The notes under the pieces are model-generated. The model ran no database searches. It was given only the letters and a program-made list of their open reading frames with translations, and was not told where the DNA came from. This document shows positions 7,991 to 17,100 of a DNA stretch of 64,000 nucleotides, piece by piece; within the stretch, counting starts at the first letter, position 1, and every line of letters begins with the position of its first letter. The stretch is from contig CP126122.1 in assembly GCA_030123565.1 (NCBI GenBank), positions 3,176,800-3,240,799 of the forward strand, given 5' to 3'. A program made the position numbers and the translations under genes. This DNA comes from Nitrospira sp. GTDB taxonomy: Bacteria > Nitrospirota > Nitrospiria > Nitrospirales > Nitrospiraceae.

Positions 7991-8583
7991 GTCGCAAGAC
8001 CCTCTTCATGGGGCGCCAAGATTTCGCGCAGTTTCTGCATGCCCAGCCGGACCCTGGTCTTCACCGTCCTCAACGGCAGTTTCAATTTGTCCGCGATCTC
8101 GCTCTGGCTCAAGCCCCAATAGTACGCCAGTGCGATCGCTTCACGTTGTTCGACGGTCAGCATCGCCATGGCCTGCTGCACCAGCCGTTGGCGTTCGAGA
8201 CCGACTGTCTGCTGTTCCGAGTCGTTTCCCTCTCCCGGCAATTCCGCCGCCGTCTCCAGCGGCGCCTGCCTCCCCCGCTCAAGGTAACCGGCGCGAAATC
8301 GATCGACGGCTCTGGTCCGCGCGAGCGTCATCACCCAACTGCCGGGCGTCCCGCGCGAGGCATCGTAGGAACGGGCCTGCCGCCAGAGCTGGCTGTAGAC
8401 ATCGAGGGTCACTTCCTCGGCCGCTTCACGGTCACCGAGAATTCGCATGACCAAGCCGAATACGTAGGGGTTGCTGGCATCGTAGAGGATCGTAAACGAT
8501 GCCTGATCGCCTTGCGCAGTGCGGGCGATCAACTCCCCCCACTCCCGTTCCTGAACTCGTCGACGAAGTTCCACGGTCGGCAT
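7987..8583 (-). CDS. ECF-type RNA polymerase sigma factor
   Basis: A 198-residue sigma-70 family factor of the extracytoplasmic-function class. Region 2 covers about residues 25-95 (LYDASNPYVFGLVMRILGDR, then EAAEEVTLDVYSQLWRQ) and region 4 covers about 140-190 (LTVEQREAIALAYYWGLSQS, then EIADKLKLPLRTVKTRVRLG). Regions 1 and 3 are absent. ATG 8583 follows GGGGGAG by 7 bases; a GTG 6 bases upstream is an alternative. It is translationally coupled to its cupin anti-sigma factor and divergent from the truncated hemoglobin gene across 229 bp, making that gene a candidate target. Confidence 0.93.
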   Translation of the reverse strand: MPTVELRRRVQEREWGELIARTAQGDQASFTILYDASNPYVFGLVMRILGDREAAEEVTLDVYSQLWRQARSYDASRGTPGSWVMTLARTRAVDRFRAGYLERGRQAPLETAAELPGEGNDSEQQTVGLERQRLVQQAMAMLTVEQREAIALAYYWGLSQSEIADKLKLPLRTVKTRVRLGMQKLREILAPHEEGLAT

Positions 8584-8812
8584 ACCCACACTCCCCCATC
8601 GGTTCTACGAGATCAGGGGGTGATTCGGATTTCTGTTCAGCCGGGATCGGACGGCGAAATGGTACCACTACACATTTTTTCCGACAAGCGTACTTTTTTT
8701 CGACTCCCGACATCCGATTCCGTCGTCTCTGCGTAGTGATTGTCAGGACAGCGGCGAGAAGTCATAGGAAGCGACAACAACCAACCACCATCACAACCAG
8801 GAGGGACACATC

Positions 8813-9367
8813 ATGAATGCACGGTTGACATCACTCGGCATGATCCTTTGGATCAGTCTGACCCTTGCGGCTTGTAACAGCATGGGAACCTCGGGCGGGA
8901 CGATGACCGCGGAGAAGACCATGGACCAATCCCTCTACGATCGGCTGGGCGGCAAGCCGGCCATCACCGCAGTGGTCGACGATTTTGTCGCCAGGGTCGC
9001 GGCGGACAACCGGATCAACGGAAAATTCGCCAATGCGAACATCCCGCGCCTGAAATCCATGCTGGTCGATCAGATCTGTCAGGCGTCGGGCGGACCTTGC
9101 ACCTACACCGGCCGGGACATGAAGACGACTCACGCCGGGATGGGTGTCTCCAGCAGCGAGTTCGACGCACTGGTCGGCGACCTCGTCGCGACCTTGAACA
9201 AATTTAAAGTTCCCGAGCGTGAGAAGAATGAACTCTTAGGCGCCCTCGGCCCGATGAAGAAGGACATCGTAGAGAAACCGATGGCGACTCTGCCCGGCCT
9301 CAGCAGCAATGGCACAAGCCAAGCGTTCTGGTCCGACCAGGACGCAAGGGCCTCCCTCGCCTTCTAG
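8813..9367 (+). CDS. Group 1 truncated hemoglobin with lipoprotein signal
   Basis: A 184-residue protein. Residues 1-20 end in the lipobox LAAC, with Cys21 the predicted lipidation site; residues 38-165 are a 2-on-2 globin (SLYDRLGGKPAITAVVDDFV at its start) with the proximal heme ligand His107 in MKTTHAGMG. Group 1 truncated hemoglobins bind O2 and NO and often detoxify NO. Most are cytoplasmic, so a membrane-anchored exported form is unusual. AGGAGGG lies before ATG 8813. It diverges from the ECF sigma gene and is followed by a stem-loop. Confidence 0.9.
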   Translation: MNARLTSLGMILWISLTLAACNSMGTSGGTMTAEKTMDQSLYDRLGGKPAITAVVDDFVARVAADNRINGKFANANIPRLKSMLVDQICQASGGPCTYTGRDMKTTHAGMGVSSSEFDALVGDLVATLNKFKVPEREKNELLGALGPMKKDIVEKPMATLPGLSSNGTSQAFWSDQDARASLAF

Positions 9368-9374
9368 GACGCAG

Positions 9375-9419
9375 GAGGGCCGGCAGGGGGCCACTGTGAC
9401 AGAGCCCCTGCCGGCCCTC
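9375..9419. terminator. Stem-loop after truncated hemoglobin gene
   Basis: GAGGGCCGGCAGGGG (9375-9389) pairs perfectly with CCCCTGCCGGCCCTC (9405-9419) across a 15-base loop. It starts 7 bases after the stop codon. There is no T tract after it (ATTGTCT follows), so termination strength is uncertain. Confidence 0.65.
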
Positions 9420-9630
9420 ATTGTCTATGCAACGGTCGACGCAGCCTTCTCGGCCTCGGTGCCGGAGGAACGAACAGTCGTCGAGCAGGACTGTCGCCGG
9501 TTGACTCCCGATGAGATTGCCGCCAGACTTGCCGGACTTGAATGGGCCGTCGAAACGGCAAGAGGCGGCTTCGAGTCTGCATGGTGCCACTTTGTGGACA
9601 GTTCCAACCGCCGATCGAGAAGGACCCTGT

Positions 9631-10602
9631 ATGATCCACCGTCAGCTGACCGATGAGCTTCGCGATCTGGCGTTGGGTTATGCGATGGGATCTCTGTCTC
9701 CCACGCAAGCAGCTGCAGTCGAGAAACATCTGACGGAAGGATGCGAGTTGTGTGCACAAGAGGTTCGAGCCTCCAGGCTGCTGGCCAATCTCTTGCTGAC
9801 GCAAGGCGCATTCGAACAGCCCCCTCCGGAACTGCGCGACCGATTGCTCTCGCTGATTCATGCAGAAGCCCAGGAACAGGCGGTCATGGAACGGGGTTCG
9901 GACGACGAGGCCGGTTCAATCCCCTCCGGCTGGACCATCGCTCGCGCCACAGATGGTCGTTGGGAGTCTGGTGACAGGGATGGATCGGCGAGCAAGCTGC
10001 TGAGCCACGACGCGGCGGAGTGCCGCAGGACGATGCTCGTACAACTGGAGGCAGGAGGTTGCTATCCAGGCTTCCATCCTGCTGATACCGTGGAACTGTA
10101 CCTGATCGACGGTAACCTCCGTCTCAACGGCGAGCTGCTGGTTGAGGGGGATTTCTGCGCGTTGCCGGCCGGCACGAACCTCTCCCACATGGTCAGCCCC
10201 GGCGGCTGTCACTTCATCCTATTGCGTCCCGATCGCGCTGAGGAAGAGACGGCAGATCAAGGGGGTCTTCCCTTTTCCAGTTTGATCATCGTTCGGGCCG
10301 CGGAGGGATCCTGGCTGGCCGGTCCCGCCGAAGGCGTGGCGGTGAAGCCGTTGTTCAACGATCCTGTACGAGGAACCGCAACCTATCTGGTTCGCGCCGA
10401 GCCAGGCAGTCGTCTGTCCCGACACCGCCATGTGACCGCCGATCAGACTTTTCTCTTGGAAGGAGACGGACGGATGGGGACGCGCGTGATCGAGGCGGGA
10501 GATTTCTATCGGGCCGAACCAGGAACGGTGCATGAGGTGTCCTGGACGGATCGCGGCTGTCTCTGCCTGACGATAGCCTCAATCTCAGAGCCCATCGACT
10601 GA
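9631..10602 (+). CDS. Double-cupin ChrR-like anti-sigma protein, no adjacent sigma gene
   Basis: A 323-residue protein with an N-terminal anti-sigma domain (LRDLALGYAMGSLSPTQAAA, with zinc-ligand-like EKHLTEGCELCAQEV) and two ChrR-type cupin domains, roughly residues 95-200 and 215-320. The first cupin is degenerate (GFHPADTVELYLI); the second keeps SRHRHVTADQTFLLEG and a His in GTVHEV, but the usual Glu of the motif is replaced by Gln. GAGAAGGA precedes ATG 9631. No sigma gene adjoins it; the ECF factor at 7987-8583 is the nearest candidate partner. It may respond to a different signal than the first anti-sigma factor, which is inference. Confidence 0.8.
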   Translation: MIHRQLTDELRDLALGYAMGSLSPTQAAAVEKHLTEGCELCAQEVRASRLLANLLLTQGAFEQPPPELRDRLLSLIHAEAQEQAVMERGSDDEAGSIPSGWTIARATDGRWESGDRDGSASKLLSHDAAECRRTMLVQLEAGGCYPGFHPADTVELYLIDGNLRLNGELLVEGDFCALPAGTNLSHMVSPGGCHFILLRPDRAEEETADQGGLPFSSLIIVRAAEGSWLAGPAEGVAVKPLFNDPVRGTATYLVRAEPGSRLSRHRHVTADQTFLLEGDGRMGTRVIEAGDFYRAEPGTVHEVSWTDRGCLCLTIASISEPID

Positions 10603-10649
10603 CAATCGGAGAACAGGAGCCGTTTTTCACCCTCCCAACCTGTTACACC

Positions 10650-11996
10650 ATGACGAATCCTCTCCATTCGCCCTCGCCCACCATTCAGAACGTATCAACC
10701 TATCCACTGTTGCAGGCGTTGCTTCATCGCCGCTCGCGCCGTTTCGCAAAGGGGATGGGTCTGAACGGAGGCCCGCTCACCTTTGCGAGTGCGCAGAAGC
10801 CGCAACCCTTGAGCCTGGAAGAAGAAGCAACCCTGGCCTTCGCCGGCTGCGGCGTCACAGGATACGGCTTGGCTGACCTCCCCTTTCAACCGGGCGACGA
10901 TCCGGAGTCCGGCTGCGGGAATATCTTGATCCACTTCATCGGACGGACCGTCGCCAGCGGCGATGCAGTCCACGCCGTGACCCTGTTCGTGCTGAATGAC
11001 GAGGGGGTCTGGTTGTTGAAGCGCCCACAGGACTATCCACGCCACGAGATCCCATCGCTGGTCGAGGCGGCGCGAGCCCGCGAGTTCGCGGCGCTGTATG
11101 AGAGGAGCCGTGTACAAATTTCAGACCGGAGGCTGGATGTCCCCAGAACCCTGCCCTACGTACCGCCCTTCAATAGGTGGTCGGCAAACCAGCCCGGCAC
11201 TACATACTTTCTGCCGGTCAACGAACTGACGGCGCTTTACATCAATATTCTATTGTCCGCCTTCAGCGAGGAGTTCGGATACTTCGTCCTGGATGAGCGT
11301 GACGGATTTCAGCCGGCCGGCATCGCAGGGTTCGCCCGTAGTCGCGGCGGACAATTGCATGATGATCCAACTGAAGGACGGGTGGCCACGATCACCTTCC
11401 TTGAAACCTGGCTCTATGAGTTCACCGCGTTCGAGCAGGGGCAAATGTTGCAAAACCTGGCCTTGATGGCCGAAGCCCTGGGACTCGGCGGCTTTCCCCA
11501 CTTCGCCGCCCATCCCTTTGGATGGATGCAGGCCCTAGGCTTCCGCATGGAAGACGTGCCGTTTTCGCATACCATCGGCGCAGGGCCGATCAAGGCGTGG
11601 CTGCTGAATCTGCTCCGAAAAAACCAGCCGATCCCTACCGCAGTCGGTTTGGAGCGCAACGGCAGGGTGCTGCTGAAGCCCTTCTGCCCGCCGTACTATC
11701 GAAACATGAGAGAGGCCGTGATGGCCTTTGTGGACTACAAATATGGTGAAGGGCGAGGCACGTTGCGCGACGGAGGAGCAGCCACCGCCTGGCAGGATGG
11801 GTCCAAGATACAAGCCGGCATCCCTCACTATTCAGATCACGCCATCGAGGCCACGATCGCCTATTGCGACTATGTCTATCGACGTTATGGTCGTTTCCCC
11901 GCCAACAGCGGGCCGTTCCGAACCCTGCTCGCCTATCAAGCCCACCACCTCGACCGCGAGTTCTACGCAACTTTCTATAAGCGCGAACGGACTTAG
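10650..11996 (+). CDS. Nitroreductase-like protein
   Basis: A 448-residue protein. The N-terminal half has nitroreductase-like features: the basic entry motif LLHRRSRRFAKGM and a SLEEEATLAFAGCGVTGYGL segment like the FMN-fold region of SagB/ThcOx relatives. The C-terminal half (HAIEATIAYCDYVYRRYGRF, then AHHLDREFYATFY) is not familiar to me. No signal peptide. A flavin-dependent oxidoreductase is a reasonable guess, not a firm call. It follows the double-cupin gene by 47 bp. Its stop codon TAG (11994-11996) is shared with the left end of the inserted IS element. Confidence 0.5.
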   Translation: MTNPLHSPSPTIQNVSTYPLLQALLHRRSRRFAKGMGLNGGPLTFASAQKPQPLSLEEEATLAFAGCGVTGYGLADLPFQPGDDPESGCGNILIHFIGRTVASGDAVHAVTLFVLNDEGVWLLKRPQDYPRHEIPSLVEAARAREFAALYERSRVQISDRRLDVPRTLPYVPPFNRWSANQPGTTYFLPVNELTALYINILLSAFSEEFGYFVLDERDGFQPAGIAGFARSRGGQLHDDPTEGRVATITFLETWLYEFTAFEQGQMLQNLALMAEALGLGGFPHFAAHPFGWMQALGFRMEDVPFSHTIGAGPIKAWLLNLLRKNQPIPTAVGLERNGRVLLKPFCPPYYRNMREAVMAFVDYKYGEGRGTLRDGGAATAWQDGSKIQAGIPHYSDHAIEATIAYCDYVYRRYGRFPANSGPFRTLLAYQAHHLDREFYATFYKRERT

Positions 11997-12009
11997 AGCT
12001 TATCCGTAA
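11996..12009 (+). repeat. Left terminal inverted repeat of the IS5-family element
   Basis: GAGCTTATCCGTAA, exact complement of 12931-12944. Flanked outward by TTA. Confidence 0.9.
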
Positions 12010-12425
12010 ATTACATTTATCGCCAACGGGATTTTTCTGAACGTGATGATCGCCGCGGCAAGATGGGTGAGGCCGAGGAAACTGCGTTCGAGTTTCTCAT
12101 ACCGCACGAGCAGCTTGCGAAAGCGATTGAACCAGCTATGCGCGACCTCCACAATCCACCTCCTGGCTCGCTTCGTCGGATGCCGCCGCTGCTCCTCGGC
12201 TTCCTGCCCGCGCCCTTTGACATGGGCGATGTAGCCATGCTCTTCAATGGTGACACGTGCCGGAATGCCGGTGTAGCCTGCATCGGCACACAAGTGCTGG
12301 CTGCGTCGCTCAGGCGGCGAGGGACGCGGCACTACGATGGCGTCAAGGACGACGGCCAGCTGGCTCACATCATGCCGGTTTGCCGCGGTCACGATGATCG
12401 ACAGCGGGACGCCACGATCGTCCAC
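12000..12425 (-). CDS. IS5-family transposase orfB (C-terminal part)
   Basis: Encodes the second Asp (CADAGYTG) and the final Glu (RRWIVEVAHSWFNRFRKLLV) of the DDE triad. In-frame sequence upstream of the first possible start reads GKNGSKRHLLVDDRGVPLSI, the normal continuation of orfA, so this is most likely made as a fusion after frameshifting on a run of seven A residues rather than as a separate protein. The 12000 end lies within the IS terminal repeat. Confidence 0.88.
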   Translation of the reverse strand: MDDRGVPLSIIVTAANRHDVSQLAVVLDAIVVPRPSPPERRSQHLCADAGYTGIPARVTIEEHGYIAHVKGRGQEAEEQRRHPTKRARRWIVEVAHSWFNRFRKLLVRYEKLERSFLGLTHLAAAIITFRKIPLAINVIYG

Positions 12426-12876
12426 CAGCAGGTGGCGCTTGCTTCCATTTTTTTCCCCGATCCGTCGGGTTCGGCCCGACCGCTTCCTGAGCCAGCGGCG
12501 CTTTCATCATGGCCCCGTCGATACTCTGCCAGCGCCACGCGATGCCTTCCACGTCGTCATACTCCGCCAGCCCGGCCTGCCAGAGGGCTGCGAACAGGCC
12601 GGCGTTCTGCCACTCGAGAAAGCGCTTGTGAATGGCGCTCGCGCTCCCAAAGCGCTCGGTCGGCAACGCCTTCCACTGACAGCCCGTGCGCAACACGTAG
12701 ACGATGCCCTCGAACACCAGGCGCGCCTCCTTGGGTTTGCGCCCACCCCCGGGTTTGCGCACGTAGGGCTTGGCCCTCGCACGCCGGCGCGCGGGGATCA
12801 AGGGTTCGACCCGTTGCCAAAACGCGTCCGACACTTCCCATGCTGCCGCCCTGCTGTGCGTCACACGTTTCGCCAT
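12370..12876 (-). CDS. IS5-family transposase orfA (N-terminal part)
   Basis: Encodes the N-terminal DNA-binding domain (FWQRVEPLIPARRRARAKPY, then LVFEGIVYVLRTGCQWKALP) and the first catalytic Asp in QSIDGAMMKAPLA. GGGGGAGATC precedes ATG 12876. At GGGGAAAAAAATGG the zero frame continues into a non-family tail (KWKQAPPAGGRSW). A +1 (or -2) shift, or loss of one A by polymerase slippage, joins it to orfB. Confidence 0.88.
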   Translation of the reverse strand: MAKRVTHSRAAAWEVSDAFWQRVEPLIPARRRARAKPYVRKPGGGRKPKEARLVFEGIVYVLRTGCQWKALPTERFGSASAIHKRFLEWQNAGLFAALWQAGLAEYDDVEGIAWRWQSIDGAMMKAPLAQEAVGPNPTDRGKKWKQAPPAGGRSWRPAVDHRDRGKPA

Positions 12877-12930
12877 CGTTGATCTCCCCCATTCGTCCGA
12901 GTCGAGATGGGAGGCAGTGTACCATATTAT

Positions 12931-12944
12931 TTACGGATAAGCTC
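12931..12944 (-). repeat. Right terminal inverted repeat of the IS5-family element
   Basis: TTACGGATAAGCTC, exact complement of 11996-12009. Flanked outward by TTA. Confidence 0.9.
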
Positions 12945-13329
12945 TTAGTGTTGTGCCCTAAAAATACCGGTAATCCTCTGTAGCACGCTGCGCGGGCAAG
13001 GGGATTGTCCCAAACACCAACCCTCCTTCTCTCCTCACCTGATCGGTGTAGCGGAAATCCATCCTCCAGGCAATGGCCTCCTTGCGGCGGTTCACCTACG
13101 ATTCCCCCCATCGGTCAAGGGAATACACCATGTTGCGGTTCGAGTTCATCCGCTCCCGCTCACCACCCCCTCCTGCATGTTGCATTGTCGAGCGCGGTTC
13201 TTCCTGAAGCCGACGTGCGCCTGACCGTCGAGGGCGAGCATGGACATGAAGGGAAGCCAGGATGAGTTCATCCGTTCGTTCTCGAGAAAGAAACGAAGCG
13301 GACAACCGAGAGAAGCAAAGGAGGCAGAC
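12945..13329. other. 385-bp intergenic region after the IS element
   Basis: No convincing gene, tRNA or terminator was found. A related phrase, GAGTTCATCCGYTC, occurs near 13143 and again near 13263. The last part carries AAAGGAGG, the ribosome-binding site of the gene starting at 13330. Confidence 0.4.
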
Positions 13330-13830
13330 ATGAACGCGAGGCTATCCATTGTGTTGGTCACCGCCTCTGCGGTATGTGCTCTGTTGCTGGTCGGCGCGGT
13401 CCCGGCCGCAGCTGATTGGGGCGACGAGATCCTGAATGCCGTGACCTTCTACAAGACCACCTACCCCAATTCCAATTGGGATCCCTATGTGAACCAGGCG
13501 ACCAAGATCCGGGATGCGATAGACCGTAAGGATCAAAAGACCGTCAAAACCGCCATGAACCAATTCCTCAAGATGCTGACCAATAGGGCCCATGAAATCA
13601 ACGATGTGGCAGCGGATGACCTGCTCAACTTTACGCTGAGTACGTCCCTCGTCATGCGGCCTATTGATGAAGGAAGTATATCGGCAACGGTTGCCGGTTT
13701 GGAGTTTGGACAGAAGATGATGAGCGTGCCACAGAACGAAATCACAACTCCGTTCGAGGGCGGTCCTCCTTGCCCGAAGGGGGGTTGTGACTATTGGCTC
13801 GACGACATATTTGATGCGGGCGCCCAGTAA
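13330..13830 (+). CDS. Exported protein of unknown function
   Basis: A 166-residue protein with a signal peptide (MNARLSIVLVTASAVCALLL, cleavage near PAAADW). The mature protein is mostly helical, with a short C-terminal Pro/Gly/Cys section (GGPPCPKGGCDYW) whose two Cys could form a disulfide. No family recognised. AAAGGAGGCAGAC precedes ATG 13330; an upstream in-frame start at 13240 would place the signal peptide internally and is rejected. It is followed by an 87-bp inverted-repeat element. Confidence 0.75.
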   Translation: MNARLSIVLVTASAVCALLLVGAVPAAADWGDEILNAVTFYKTTYPNSNWDPYVNQATKIRDAIDRKDQKTVKTAMNQFLKMLTNRAHEINDVAADDLLNFTLSTSLVMRPIDEGSISATVAGLEFGQKMMSVPQNEITTPFEGGPPCPKGGCDYWLDDIFDAGAQ

Positions 13831-14178
13831 GCAGGCGGAACAAGGGGGGTGGGACGAGGAATACCTGAGAGAGCAAGGAAACAATTTCTTGGTCGGGCGA
13901 ATCTGTTCAAATCCCACCCCCCTTGTATTTGAAGGGGAAGAGGACCTCCCGAAAGGGTGCAGTTATCTTTTCGTGCCATCAACCGATCTATCACGCTGCA
14001 AGAGCCGAGAGGCCATGTCGTCCCCGCTCGGCGGCGACCTTGTCTACCAGGTCCTGAACCGCCGCGTTGAATGATTGCCTCTGGTTGAGAAGCCGGTGGA
14101 CTGCACCGCCTTTGAACAGGTCGGCGCGAAGGTCCATGCATAGACAGGGCTGCCCCCTCCTGCTTATAGTGCTGCGTT
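13831..14178. other. 348-bp intergenic region with structured element
   Basis: Holds the inverted-repeat element at 13840-13926 described separately. The rest, up to the helicase start at 14179, shows no gene. GTTCAAATCCCAC at 13905-13917 resembles a tRNA T-arm by chance but belongs to the right arm of that element. Confidence 0.4.
13840..13926. repeat. 87-bp element with 15-bp terminal inverted repeats
   Basis: ACAAGGGGGGTGGGA (13840-13854) is the exact complement of TCCCACCCCCCTTGT (13912-13926). The 57-base interior contains CAAGGAAACAATTTCTTGG, itself an imperfect hairpin. It begins 9 bases after the stop codon of the exported-protein gene. It could be a terminator with a branched loop, a small structured RNA, or a miniature mobile element; the sequence alone does not decide. 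Confidence 0.7.
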
Positions 14179-17100
14179 ATGCGCAGGAACGCCTCGTCTC
14201 GTCGCAGGTCGGGGGACCGTCCCCCTTCGGAACAGGAAGCGGTTTCCCTAACGCCTCGCCCCACACCACCCGCCCTCCTCGCCGCCTTCCAGGCCCTCTC
14301 CGCGAATGACGTCTATACGATGGCGCCGAAAGAATCCGTCATTCGCGGATACGACTATTACCGGCAGCAGCGGCTGTTCCACTATCTCTGGAGCCGGGAT
14401 CACAGCACGTTGACGGCGCAGGTACAGGGGACCAGGCTCTACACGGTCATCTTTTCCCTCGACGACGGGTTCCTCGCCGCCTGCTGCGATTGCCCGGCCT
14501 GGAACCCCGACTGGCTCTGCAAACATGTCCTGTGTGCCTGCTTCACCACGAAGCACCTGCTCTCGCCGAACTCGTTCAGCTTACCGGATCGGCAACAAAC
14601 CAGACTGCCTGCCCTCCGGACCGAACTGCTCGGCAACGACCAGGAATCGAGCGGGACGCCGGGAGTCACCCGCAAAGGTTCTGCCCGCAAGGGGACGAGC
14701 TATGAGATCGTCATCGATGCCCGTCACGCGTACCCGCAGCTGCTGATCCACCGAAACGGATCGCCGCTCCCCGAAGGGTGGGCCCCTGCACTTCCTCCCG
14801 AGCTGGTTCCCCTGCTCAACCGGTCCTGGTTCATGTCCGGATTCGGGGAAGACCCGTTGCTGCACTACCTGAGACAACAGGACCGGCGCTATCAGATCGT
14901 GCTGGAGACGGGCCGAGAATCCCTGCCTCTCTCCTGGACTCCATCGGTCACCTGCCACAGCAAGACGGAGATCGACCTGGCAGGCGATCAAGTCAGAATC
15001 CGTGCGGCCTGCCTCGCCGATGGGACGGCCCTCGAACAGATCCTACGCTTCAGGACCTTCGTCGTAGATTTGGACGGCGGACGGCTGCTCTATTTGGAGG
15101 ACGAGGGCGGATGGGCCTCCTTTCGCTCGCTGCAGCAATGTTTCAACAAGGTCGATCCGTTCTCCGATCCCTATGGTGACCGCGACGAGGAACTTCGGAC
15201 GGTCACGCTGCCGGACGGCTCACGCTATGGACGGTGGCAGGGCATCACCAACGAGATGGAGTTCACGGTCTCGCTCGACGAGTTTCGGTCGGCCCACATC
15301 GATTTTGCCAGAAAGCAGGCGGACCGGACCCTGCGAGACCTCCTGCTGAAGGTGGACGGCACGGCGACTGTCGTTCAAGACATCACAGCTCCTCCGGCCG
15401 GCGAGGCTCCCTCGTACACTCTCATTCTGACGCCGCCAGACAGTCCTCAGAATAATTCGACCGCTCCGTGGAAACTGCTGGCGCAATGTCGGATGGGTAA
15501 CCTCTGCTCTGCTCCCAGCCTCTCCACCTTTTCATGCATCGCGGCATTGGAACAGGGTCTCGAGGTCTCCAGTCCGTTGCGCGCGCAGAAACGCAAGGCC
15601 GCGCTTTACGACACGTTTTTCACGCTCCTTTCCATACAAGACCCGAAGCAGCGAGACCACCGCATCAAGACGAGACTCGCCGCGGAGTCCTGGTCACGCC
15701 AGATCTACGACGAGGCCTCTCGATGGCTGAGACAACGCCTGTCGGTCTATGCCAGGCCGGATGTGCGGTTACTGATTCGTGCAGGGCATTGGTACCTGCA
15801 GCCGATCGACAAGGCCAAGGAAGCCCTGCTGTACAAAATTCCGTTCGACACCTTCGGCCCGGAGATCTTTCGCGGCATGCAACAGGCCGACGAGATGAGG
15901 ATCGACGCGCGCCTGCTGTTCCAACGATTGCCGGATCTCCTGGAGAAACTCACCACAGCCGGGATCGAATTGCTGTATGAAGACAAGCCCGTCCAATCCT
16001 CTCGGTGGGATTGCTCCGTCCAGGTGGAGCGTGGCGACCAGGAAGGGACGGGAATCGACTGGTTTGAAATCCGGCCGGAGATCCACTGTGACGGCGTGGC
16101 GCTGGAGGAGGCGGAGTGGCGAACGGCCCTCCGGCAGGGTGGGCTGATCGACAATGAACGAGGCCTGCGGGTCCTGGATGGCCACAGCCTGGAACGGCTA
16201 CGCGCGATCCTCGACCTCACCGGAGAGGAGCAGGCGGATCGAGGCACAGAGCGGATCGTGCGCGTGCCCCGGCTACAGATCTTCGACTGGCTGGCGTTGC
16301 GCAAGCAGGGCATCGCGGTCTCATTGCCTGCCGAAGACGAAGCCGTGCTCGGCCGTCTCATGGGATTCACCAGAATCGCCGCGCGGCCCCTGCCGAAACA
16401 CTTGCACGCAACCCTCCGCCCCTATCAGCGGGAAGGCTATGCCTGGTTGGCGTTTCTCTACGAGCACCGCTTCGGCGCCTGTTTGGCGGACGACATGGGA
16501 TTGGGAAAGACGCTCCAGGCCATCTGTCTGTTGGCTGCCATCAAAGAAGGGCGTCTCAAGGCATCGAGTGCTGTGAAGGGCCCTCACTTGGTGGTCGTGC
16601 CGACGAGTCTGCTCTTCAATTGGGAACAGGAACTGGCGCGCTTTGCTCCCGGCTTGAAGGTCCATGTCTACTGCGGCGGCGAGCGGACCCTCGATGCGGA
16701 GGATGGCGAGATCGTCCTCACAACCTATGGACTCGTTCGCCGGGACATCGACCGATTGGAACGTATCACGTTTCACGTCATCCTGTTCGACGAAGCCCAG
16801 GCGGTGAAGAACATCCTGGCCGGCACCACCGGCGCGGTCCGCCGACTCAGGGGGCGCTTCAACATCGCGTTGACCGGCACCCCCCTTGAAAATCACCTGG
16901 GCGAGTACTTCTCGGTGATCGATCTCTGCCTGCCCGGACTCCTCGGCGACTACGAGCGGTTCAAGGCAGATCTCAAACGTGTACAAGGCAGCGCGTTGGA
17001 GCGGTTGCTTGGCCGGACCAGACCCTTCATCCTGCGGCGGACGAAGACCGAAATTCTCCACGACTTGCCGCCGAAAATCGAGAGCGAGGTATTCCTCGAC

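Larger units (their letters stand above)
11996..12944 (-). mobile_element. IS5-family insertion sequence, complete, 949 bp
   Basis: The element is bounded by perfect 14-bp terminal inverted repeats, GAGCTTATCCGTAA (11996-12009) and its complement (12931-12944), and by a direct TTA on each side (11993-11995 and 12945-12947), consistent with a 3-bp target duplication. It carries overlapping orfA and orfB on the minus strand with a DDE transposase. Removing it restores the flanking ACTTAGTG, so the upstream gene's stop codon was preserved. Both ends and both reading frames look intact, so it may still be active or inserted recently. Confidence 0.92.

Noticed and set aside
9309-9656. A 115-codon plus-strand open frame overlapping the end of the truncated hemoglobin gene
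   Set aside because: It crosses the terminator hairpin and the start of the double-cupin gene, has no ribosome-binding site and no family resemblance.
13005-13361. Short frames on both strands before the exported-protein gene
   Set aside because: No start signals or families; the plus-strand frame simply runs into the leader of the 13330 gene.
13905-13917. tRNA-like T-arm GTTCAAATCCCAC
   Set aside because: No acceptor or anticodon stem can be formed around it; it is part of the inverted-repeat arm at 13912-13926.
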